This document shows positions 55,640-64,000 of a stretch of DNA of 64,000 nt, piece by piece. Positions within the stretch are counted from its first letter, which is position 1; each line of letters starts with the position of its first letter. The notes below the pieces were generated by a model, which saw only the letters and a list, made by a program, of their open reading frames with translations, searched no databases and was not told where the DNA came from. The stretch is from the NCBI GenBank assembly GCA_018806985.1, contig JADANN010000375.1, forward strand, positions 2,790,001 through 2,854,000. The letters run 5' to 3'. A program made the position numbers and the translations under genes. Source of the stretch: Angiostrongylus vasorum (lineage: Eukaryota > Nematoda > Chromadorea > Rhabditida > Metastrongylidae).

Positions 55640-56400
55640 CTTCTCGGTCCTTGTGGTGAATTCTCCCTATCGGACCTATGGCCCTACATGTGCACGGTTT
55701 CTTCCACTTGTTTTTTGAGATGAATGGCGTTCCCCTACCACCAGATACTCTACGTCGTCAGTTAGTTCGTAACCGCCTGTATGACCTTCTATGTGAAACA
55801 CCAAATTGCGTAATTTGCCCTTACGGCAGAGACGGTGACTGCATGAGTTTAGGTACGATCTACCTGACCTCTTGTAGTACTTGTGGGGATGAATCCATAT
55901 AAAAGAACACCTAGATGGCAAACGAAAATCAAAACAAGGCACGCCACTAGGCACGCATAGGATACAAAACATAGCGGAGAAGATTTTTGATGTAAAAGTC
56001 GCTATCATCGCACGGGAGACTAAAACACCAACGCACAAATTTCACGAGGATTTTTGCACAAATTCCAAAAAATCCGAGGATGAATAGCAGGGAAGAATGC
56101 CCTGAGGTAACGCGTGATCTAGCCCCGTATCTCAGAACTGATTTTTGATGTGGGGTGGTGCAGTAATCAACCATATGCGACTCTAAGCGGCTGTTCTTCT
56201 TGGTGAAAAACAGATAAAAACGGTGGGTTTTTCTAGAAGCCGGTAATCGTGTAATTATTGTTCAGATTTTCATCTTTCTGTTTGCGTTGTTGAAGCGTTT
56301 GACCTAGTAAACTATATATTAGTGTACCCTTCCATGCTCTGAAGAAGGCGATACTGCCGAAACGTCAGCTACCGTTGTCTCGTATGTGTTATATTTGTGA
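55640..56400 (+). mobile_element. Penelope-like retroelement, decayed endonuclease and 3' end
   Basis: Frame 55678-55902 ends in C-x2-C-x(6)-C-x(7)-Y-x(3)-C-x2-C, the cysteine cluster that leads into the GIY-YIG nuclease of Penelope-like elements; a stop interrupts just before the expected Tyr-Ile-Gly-Glu. Downstream frames still show N-P-R-M-N-S-R-E-E-C and T-R-D-L-A-P-Y-L pieces with stops and shifts. At 56337 it reaches the S-E-E-G-D-x-A-E-T-S-A motif repeated elsewhere in the window. Confidence 0.55.
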
Positions 56401-57054
56401 CGAAGTAAACGTGTGCTGAATAACAACCTCGCGATTGCTGTAAAAAAGAGAACAACAGATTTACAATCCAATGCTGAGTTTAGTAGGAAGTCGATCTGGG
56501 AAACTGTTAAAGGTACTGGCTATTGGTAATGTTGTTTGTGTCAACTATACATTTATAACTAAATACAAGCAACACGTACAAAGTCCTCTAGATGGCTTGT
56601 TAAGTTATATACAGTGCATTTTTCGAAGTGTCGTATTTTAGCGTGTATGGCCGCAAAGTGAGCTCGCACGACTGATTTTTTTCCCTACAGTACTGAAGCG
56701 CAAGGAACTGTTGTTCTGGTCTTACCCCTACTGTTTTTGATCTATTTTTCTACTAGTTATCGAAAGAATATCTTAGTGTGACAAAAAGAAGCCCTTGGAG
56801 CCACTAAGTTGAATACAGACACCATAGTGTCCATGTGATCATTTGCTCCAAATCGCTATGGACAACTGTAGTGCCCGTAGGGAAGGTGTCCATTGGTCTG
56901 AAGGCTAGTGCTTTTTGTGTTGTTCACTTTCTACTGTACAATTTTGTAAAAGCCACTTATTTTCATATCGAAGGAGTTGCAACAGAATTGGATGATCGTG
57001 AAACTCCTGTTGGGGACGGATTATTTTAGCAATACCCTGGTTCGACCATTTCCA

Positions 57055-57190
57055 TCACACCTCTCTTCGTCTTTTCTTCGTCCTTTCGTTCTTTCTCCCT
57101 TCTGCTCCTTTTCTGTCTCTTTTTTTCTTCCCCCACGGTCTTCTCCCTCTCTCTCCCTCGCTCCTCTTTCTTTCTACTCCTGTCTGTTTT
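57055..57190 (+). repeat. Pyrimidine-rich tract
   Basis: About 135 bases of mostly C and T (TTCTTCCCCC, CTCCCTCTCTCTCCCTCGC), about 700 bp upstream of aps-1. Could be a promoter-associated element; no direct evidence. Confidence 0.7.
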
Positions 57191-57396
57191 TCCTTGCTAG
57201 TTGTGGTATCGGTGGTGGAAATGGCCCTTCTTGTGAAGCAGGTTTACTGTTTTGTTGAGTGAAAATTTAATATGTTACTAGTTACGTGATGCCACAGAGA
57301 TACAAAGCTGCGCAAATGCATTCATACTCTCTTCATCGGTGGCCAAGTTAATTATGGGAGGAAGCCATAGTGCTTTATTAGGGTCTACTTAAATGT

Positions 57397-57678
57397 TAGG
57401 GCGCGTGTGGCGCAATGGTTGGAGGCCCGCTGCGACACACACGTGGAACCGATCCTCGCGCACATGCCCACCAAGCCTTCCATCCCTCCGGAGTCGGCAA
57501 ATTGGTACCAGACTTGTCTGGGAAGGATAGCAGCACTGGCTCGATACATCGGTAGGCCACCGCGAGTCATTGTAAAGACCAGATATGCATTCAGTCACCT
57601 CCAAAGGTACTTAATGAAGTCGGACGCATGGCACATCCTTCAGGGATTGATCAACGCTGAGAGCTTTATTTACTAGAG
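57397..57678 (+). repeat. SINE family 1 upstream of aps-1
   Basis: Begins AGGGCGCGTGTGGCGCAATGG about 500 bp before the aps-1 start codon. Confidence 0.88.
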
Positions 57679-57910
57679 CCTTTTACTTAAGTGTTATTGT
57701 GGAAAATCTGTCACAACGTCATGAAATTACCTTTTTAAAGCTAAGCCCTCGTTCATAAATTGATGGAATTACATCAGCTTTATGTTCTCCTTCATTGTTT
57801 TCATGAAGAGAAACATTCGCTTTCGTGCTCACGTCTCCATATCCTTAAGAATTTGCTATTTCTTAACGGTATCAAAGTAATTTCCGTCATCCTCGAATTT
57901 TAGGAACAGG

Positions 57911-60900
57911 ATGATGCAATTTATGCTGCTCTTCAGTCGACAAGGGAAGCTGAGGCTTCAGAAGTGGTATACTGCCTATCAGGACAAGGTACGTAGTTCT
58001 TTAAAAAAACTTGAAACGTTCCAGGAGATTTCTAATTTCTGTCTCCTGAAGGAATTAGCTGTTTTTTTCCAACAGTTTATGACATCCTTAGATATGTTTT
58101 TTCCATCGCATTAGAGCTTTTATTCTTGCAAAGGTTAAGGTCACAAAGAAGAGTTAGACTATCTTCATAAGATTCGTACTCAGATTCTGAAGGCTTCCTA
58201 TTCGTGCTTCGTTTTTATAAAAAGGTGAAAAAATGTGTCCTGAATATGGCGTTATAGTAAATCCAGAAGACCCGACAATTTATCGACAAAGTTTTACAAC
58301 CAATTCTGACATTCCTCGCAACGGTTTATGGCCTCGTCGTGGCTGGGAGGTGTTCCTTGTGTCGGGCTGCGATCTACAGCGAGAGGATTCATCCACTAGC
58401 AGAGACCCATAAGATGAGGAGTCCGGCGTTTCCATCAGGAAGCCCAGCTATGAATAAACCAATACCAGGATCCACCACCGTCCTGGTATCAAACTAGTCA
58501 CATGGTTGCAAATCTACCTCCGATCCACAAGGACGGCGAGTGCCTATGGTGGTGACTACCTGGGGCAGACTTTGACTAGGCTGACCTCGGGACTCTAGAG
58601 AACCATGATGGCTAAACCAGAAAAATTCAGAAAAATGGAAATTTTGCTGGGCCCCCGCACAAGCAGTTAAGGCGGGCCATCGAAGTATCCAACTAACTAA
58701 TGGTGATGGTGTGGTGATTAAAGATTTACCAGGAGTATGAGGGCCCAGTTGCTTCAGATTACCTGAGGTTGTTGTTCAGTTGATTTGTTGGCTAGGTTTT
58801 GGCACGATGTGTGCGAAATTTTTGTGTTTACAGATGAAAAAGAAGATCTGTCGCGAACTAATCACTCAAATCCTTTCAAGAAAGCCGAAGATGTGTGCTT
58901 TTTTGGAATACAAAGACCTCAAAATAGTGTATAAAAGGTGAGGTACGACGTTGATTCTGTTGTTGAGGCATCCTAAATCACCTCAGTATTCGTTTTCCCC
59001 ATATCCTTATTCCATTTCTTTCATTGCATGCATATTTTTCATTCGGTTAAAAATTGTTGTTTGTTCTACAAGTACTTGTTGGAGGAAACTTCATTCCAAC
59101 AGACTTTCGATGTTGGAGATCCGGCCACATGCCGGACATCGCTCCTTTATCATACCGAGGTTATAAAAAGATGAAGGTGTGGGCGTTGATCATTCCCTGA
59201 GGAATGAGTCGTGCACTCGACTTCACTGAGCATTGTTGGAGGTAACTGAATGCATATCTGGCCTTTACAATGATTCATGGTGGCCTAGCGATGTATGAGC
59301 CAGTGCTGCTATCCTCCCAGACAAGTCTGGTACCAATATGCAGACGCCGGAGGGATGGAGGACTTGGTGGGCCCTGGGCGTGGGGATCGATTCCCTGTGT
59401 ATTGCATGGCGCCACCGACCACTGCGCCACGCGCACCCCCTTAAGCCGAAGTTATAGTCCTGTTTAATTCTCGTTTGACAAAGGCAGGTCGCAATGCCAC
59501 TGAGTGAGAGCAGTTGGAGAGCTTTTAAGTACATTTGTCTAGATACTAGAACGTCACGTTATTAGATTTTTCTCTATGTCCAGATCACTATGAGAAGGGA
59601 GTATTTAAGGGTATGTGTAGCAGTGTGTTTTATTTCTACTACTTGATTTTCGATGCATCTTTTGCCATGTAGCCACTTTCTGAAAACTTTTTTTGGATGT
59701 TTGAGAATGAAAGCCAGTTCTACTGTGGTTGTTGTCGCGTAAATGTGGTATACTTTGAACGTCCATTTAACAGTTCAAAGCTGTTGTGTATGTGTTCTTG
59801 TGTTAGGCAGATGACAGAACAGTCGTCGATATACCTACAATGGAGTAATGGTCGGTCATCAAGAACTGTAGCTTCCACCTTGGATTTAAAGGCAGTGGCA
59901 TTGCCTGGTGCTAATCGTTAACCCATTCCCAACCCTCTGATTCGTGGCTAATATTTCATGGACCGTCTGAAGATTAAACGACTAAGGCAGTATTTAAGAG
60001 ATTGTTGTTCTGTTGAATAGACAAGCCATGCGTACTCATTCTATTCTCTTTTTTCTACAAGCAGCTTGAGAATTGTTCGGATTGCGGAGTAATTTGATAC
60101 ATTTGTATAAAGTGAACTCAAATGAAATGACTCCACTACATGTGTCCTGTTTGGTTGCGCTCACCCTAGGTGATCTTGGAATATTTTGGTACTAAGTAGA
60201 TGGGAGCGCGTGTAGCGCAATGTTCGGAGGCGACCTGCAATGCAATGATTCGGTCTACCCGATTGTGGAAACCATTCATGTAAGGTGTAGTTCTGGATTC
60301 TTTTGCTGATCATTTCGTTGTCTAAATATTGAATTTAACCGAAGGTTTCTTCTTCGCGACTAGATTTTTTCCAAGGATACGTTCTGTGGTTGTTCAGAAG
60401 CAGTTTTTACTGATCATTACCGCAACCTTTCTTTGTAAGGGTGGTATATGTTGTATTTCGTTAGACTTCTGTTTGATCAGAGTTATTGTTCGAGCAGTTC
60501 TTACTTGAGGTTCTATATGGGGTTTCTGGAATTTTATTCATACTAATTGCCTTTGCACAGAAATATGTATATCACCTTGTTTATCACATTTTCACACTAC
60601 AGAATACCCATCACTCTGGAGTTGAGGTAAATCATGGGAGGGAGAATTCGACGTAGCAAACTTTTATTCGTTTATTTTATTTCTTTATATAAGAAATGTA
60701 AATAATTTGCAACCATTAAAGTTGTAGGTACGCATCACTGTATTTCTGCTGCGCTATTGAACAATCGGACAACGAGTTAATCTGCCTTGAGGTTATTCAC
60801 AGATATGTGGAATTGCTTGACAAGTACTTCGGAAGTGTGGGTTTTTCTCTTTCGGATATACAGAACCCAACCGAGTTGTTTCCTATTCTGAGCAGTTTAC

Positions 60901-63900
60901 GAGATTAGCTGTTACCAAGTTTGACTTGTATGCTTTTTAATGTTGGCTGTAATTATGTTCTAGGTCTGTGAACTCGACATTATTTTCAATTTCGAAAAAG
61001 CTTACTTCATTCTGGATGAATTTCTTCTTGCGGGTGAGATTCAAGAGACGAGTAAAAAGCAAGTATTGAAAGCAATTGCAGCTCAAGATCTCATTCAGGA
61101 GGTATGTGATAATTTGTAATCTGTTCTCATAGAATAGAATAATGATCATCCAAGGCAGTACTACTTCATCGTATATTTCGGAGACTACCGTTTGCGAAAA
61201 ACTATACATTTAAGAAAGGCAACAGTGTCCATTTCTTTCTACCTTCTATAATTTTTATGGCATGGTATTAAGCGAAATACAACCGCAATATTGCTGAGAT
61301 GTTTGCAAAACTGCGGACCGCAGGTGTGCCTGCGGTGGGGAACAAACGCGCTATTACCCTTTCCGTTGGCTAACGCGTTCACCACTACATCGTGCCTTAG
61401 TTTCGCCTGTCTTTCGGCTAGTTCTACCGATCAGTGCCATCAGCAGTCACCCGTAAACGGGATTCATCTGCGGAGCGCAAAGTAGTTGAAGTCGCATTGC
61501 TAATTTTTTTATTTGTTGTCTACCACAATTTTTTGACGACAGGGTATGATGCGAAATACAATTAGAATGATGCTGAGATATTTGCAAAACTCCGGAAATC
61601 AGTTAATTGAAGTTAGTAAAGTTTGCATTGTGATTTCAACTATAGCTGAAGCTTAACTGGATTCAATGCCGATTTGGGCTCCCCAGTTCAATCTCGTTGA
61701 TGGGTGCTTGTTGATGGCACTGATCGATAGAAAACTAGCTGAGGGACAGGAGAAACGAAGGACCTGCGTGGTGTGGTGATGAACGCGTTAGCCAGCGGAA
61801 AGGTTAATAGCGCGTTCGTTCCCTATCGCAAACACCTGCTGTCCGGATTTTTGCAAGTGTCTCAGCAACGTTGTGGTTGTATTTCGCGTCATGCCCTGCC
61901 GTGAAAAAAATAATAATTGACACCAAATAAAAAGTTAGCACTGTAATTTCACCCAGGATTGTTGAAAATTGATAGCAACTATCTATGGGACGCAGTGGAA
62001 TCCGTAGAATTACGGCTGACGACCTGTGTCGATGCCAAGGACTACCGTTTGGAATATCGTCAAATTTCTTTTTTTTTAAATAAGAAGGAATTGCTTATGT
62101 GTTGTAAAAGTAGGAAACCTAGGAAAGTAATGTATAAACAGAAGTATATTGTTTCACAACGTTCATACATTTTGGCCACCCTGAATCACAATTATTTTTT
62201 TCTTATTTGTTATATTTATTTATTATTATTTTAACAGACACACTACGTTTTCACGAACTTTGCTATTATTTATAGATTTAATCGAATATTTCTAAGTAGT
62301 AGTGCTTGTGGTGGTTGAGGGCTCGTGTGACACAATGGTCGGATGCACCGCGCAAAACACATGGGATCGATCCCCGAGCTCCAGGCCCATTAAGCTTTCC
62401 ATCCCTCCCGGGTCGGCAAATTGGTACCATACTTGTTTGGAAGGATAGCAGCACTGGCTGGATACATCGGTAGGCTACCGCGAGTCATTGTAAAGACCAG
62501 ATATGCATTCAGTCACCTCCAGATGATGCTTAATGATTTCGAATGCATGGTGCATCCTACATGGATTGATCAACTCCGAGAGCTCTATCCTTCTTTTCAT
62601 TGCTTGTGGTAGTTTTTCGCACAGGAATTTTGTTGGAACTCAATGCTAATGGTTTTTCGAGAGAATAGATTTTCAACACGTAGAGCTCTGTTGTTGAATA
62701 TGTAAAATTGGAACGGATGATGCGTTTGTTTAATAGGGTCAGGGGTTCGATTCTCAGTTTGATTAAGTAATTCGTCTCCGAATTCCCACATTTCTAATGG
62801 GACTAATCTCTGCATTATTTATGTCCAAATTCATGATTTCCCTGAATAGTTTAGCATTGTTAACGAATGTTCATCAGTGTTCAAGTGTTTCATAAATCCG
62901 GATCTTCCTAATTCTGCTGTAGTGAACTGTGATTCTTTCAGAACTCTAAATGAAAATGTTTTAAGCCGTCATAAAATTGCGCTATTGAGAATGTGCTATT
63001 AAGCTATCCATGAATGCTCATTGTAGGACAGTTTTTTAGAGCTGTGTTTTTGATTTTATCTATTTTGCGAAATGAAGCAGATAGAAAAGTTAAAGCATTT
63101 CCAAAGGAATACGCCTTGTATTCGACATATCAAATATGTCAAAACCGACTCTCCTTTAACCTCTGCATGACCAGTCAATATGTAATCTTTCCTTGGTGAG
63201 CTTACACGAGATTGACAAATATTTTTTTATTCGGCTATCCTTTCGACGTTTTCGTATTCATTAGAGCCAATAATCCGAGTCGATAGTCCACATTGTTCGT
63301 CTTCTCGATGTGGCGTCAGACATGGATCATTGCCTCTGATGAAGACGTAGATATCGAAACGTTAGCCGAACAAAAAATTATTTGTCACTCTCGTGTAAGC
63401 TTATCAGGGAAAGATTACATATAGCAAGTATGATTTAGTACACATTTGGCGTGAAAAATGACTCGTAGACGCTTACGAAATGTGGAGTGAATGTTTATTT
63501 TCTCAAGCAGGTCTGCTATCAACCAATTTTTCGACCTTGTTAGTATAAAGGACTCAGGTAGGCCTGGGTGCCGAGTGGGGGTAGGGATCTGGTTTGTATG
63601 GTGATACGTATCCAACTGCTGCCCTCTATATGTCCATTATGTAATATGAGGCCGACTGATAGACAAATTCGCCGTTCATCCCTTATGTGAACTTTTACGA
63701 ACCACCGAATTCTATCGCCTGTACATAAGTAAAGAGTAGGCTTTATGTTTTGGCTTAGTGAAGTTTGTTTCTCAACTTGGTAGACCATTATGTTTCAAAG
63801 ATGCGCCTTTAGCAAATTATGGTGTACTTATTTAAGTCACCAAGGTAGAATCATGAGTTTCCAACAGTTTCTGCTTTCAGGAGGAGACACCACAGGGTCT

Positions 63901-63925
63901 ATTCGAGGACCACGGACTAGGTTAA
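57911..63925 (+). CDS. aps-1: AP-1 clathrin adaptor complex sigma subunit, 5 exons, 157 aa
   Basis: Exons 57911-57988, 58834-58937, 60728-60836, 60964-61101 and 63881-63925 join in phases 0, 2, 0, 0. This small adaptin stabilises the AP-1 tetramer at the trans-Golgi/endosome membrane and, with gamma, binds dileucine sorting signals. The start [14 protein letters not shown] is diagnostic; later blocks are [17 protein letters not shown], and the [13 protein letters not shown] segment. AP-1 rather than AP-2 is indicated by the tail after Q-D-L-I-Q-E (E-E-T-P...), and 157 aa is the usual AP-1 sigma length. ATTTTAG ends seven bases before the ATG, a candidate spliced-leader acceptor. The donor after exon 3 (GTGGGT at 60837) was chosen over a G-shifted one because it keeps G-S-V-C. 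Introns 1, 2 and 4 contain repeats of all three families. Confidence 0.97.
58312..58705 (+). repeat. Interspersed repeat family 3 in aps-1 intron 1
   Basis: Full-length, sense to the gene; makes up almost half the intron. Confidence 0.8.
59165..59441 (-). repeat. SINE family 1 in aps-1 intron 2
   Basis: Full-length, antisense to the gene. Confidence 0.86.
60207..60255 (+). repeat. SINE family 1, 5' head stub
   Basis: Only GCGCGTGTAGCGCAATG and the following 25 bases are kept; truncated before the B box. Confidence 0.55.
61280..61925. repeat. SINE family 2, cluster of opposed copies in aps-1 intron 4
   Basis: A minus copy at 61280-61490, a truncated minus piece at 61560-61615 and a plus copy at about 61735-61925. 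Confidence 0.72.
62318..62600 (+). repeat. SINE family 1 in aps-1 intron 4
   Basis: Full-length, head GGCTCGTGTGACACAATGG, B box GGGATCGATCC. Confidence 0.86.
63290..63390 (+). repeat. Penelope-type 3' motif with upstream block
   Basis: CTTCTCGATGTGGCGTC at about 63301 also occurs (minus strand) at about 47505-47490. It is followed by CCTCTGATGAAGACG and CGAAACGTTAGCC, reading [11 protein letters not shown]. Confidence 0.45.
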
Positions 63926-64000
63926 CTGAGGCGGTTTCGCGAGCGACTTCATATGGGTACCTTTAATTGTGACTGTTTACAAAGTATCTGCTATGAAATT

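Larger units (their letters stand above)
53845..57910. promoter_or_regulatory. Divergent intergenic region of rpt-2 and aps-1
   Basis: About 4 kb between the two start codons. Likely includes both promoters, but no TATA or other element can be singled out. It contains a family 3 repeat, a Penelope-like remnant, a SINE and the pyrimidine tract. Confidence 0.4.

Noticed and set aside
56977..57258. 93-aa open frame rich in Ser, Phe and Pro
   Set aside because: Produced by the pyrimidine-rich tract; no family features.
60937..61209. 90-aa minus-strand open frame
   Set aside because: Antisense shadow of aps-1 exon 60964-61101.

Overview
The window looks like nuclear DNA of a clade V parasitic nematode, most likely a strongylid or hookworm relative. 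Genes are small-exon and intron-rich with short nematode-type acceptors (TTTCAG, TTTTAG), the proteins resemble Caenorhabditis and strongylid orthologues, and tRNA-derived SINEs are dense in introns and spacers. There is nothing prokaryotic here: no operons with Shine-Dalgarno sites, no CRISPR, no rRNA and no true tRNA gene.

Left third (1-29 kb). At 3982-6389 (+) lies a complete five-exon secreted cystatin (144 aa). Inside its intron 2, on the opposite strand, is a complete three-exon gene (5420-4607) for a 95-aa single-pass membrane protein. It resembles the cytoplasmic tail and membrane helix of the amino-acid transporter heavy chain 4F2hc/SLC3A2, but it stops right after the membrane segment. 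The whole block is duplicated about 5.2 kb downstream (about 9.65-12.7 kb). There the cystatin copy has decayed to exon relics, while the antisense membrane-protein gene (10369-9870) is intact with the same exon phases. The rest is repeats: Penelope-like and RTE retrotransposon remnants (7.2-8.0 kb, 14.1-16.5 kb, 17.6 kb, 28.8-29.3 kb), SINEs, a fold-back element and old tandem duplications.

Centre (31.4-46.6 kb, minus strand). One long gene encodes a JmjC ribosomal oxygenase of the NO66/RIOX1 type (nematode jmjc-1). It has a lysine-rich and acidic N-terminal region, a JmjC core with the HxD..H iron triad, and a winged-helix-type C-terminal part. The exon carrying the start codon was not found, one junction is out of phase by one base, and the end of the exon with the last iron ligand is unresolved.

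Right third. rpt-2 (53844-50171, minus, nine exons, 442 aa, 26S proteasome ATPase) and aps-1 (57911-63925, plus, five exons, 157 aa, AP-1 clathrin adaptor sigma subunit) are divergently transcribed about 4 kb apart. As I recall, the C. elegans orthologues also sit close together on chromosome V, so this looks like conserved microsynteny.

Repeats dominate the non-coding DNA. There are about 26 copies or fragments of a ~285-bp tRNA-derived SINE (family 1), a second tRNA-derived SINE that often occurs as inverted pairs (family 2), a ~390-bp interspersed element with a TAAG-like tail (family 3), fold-back elements, and short tandem duplications. Recognisable genes make cellular housekeeping products (proteasome, adaptor complex, ribosome hydroxylation). 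The cystatin would act outside the cell as a cysteine-protease inhibitor.
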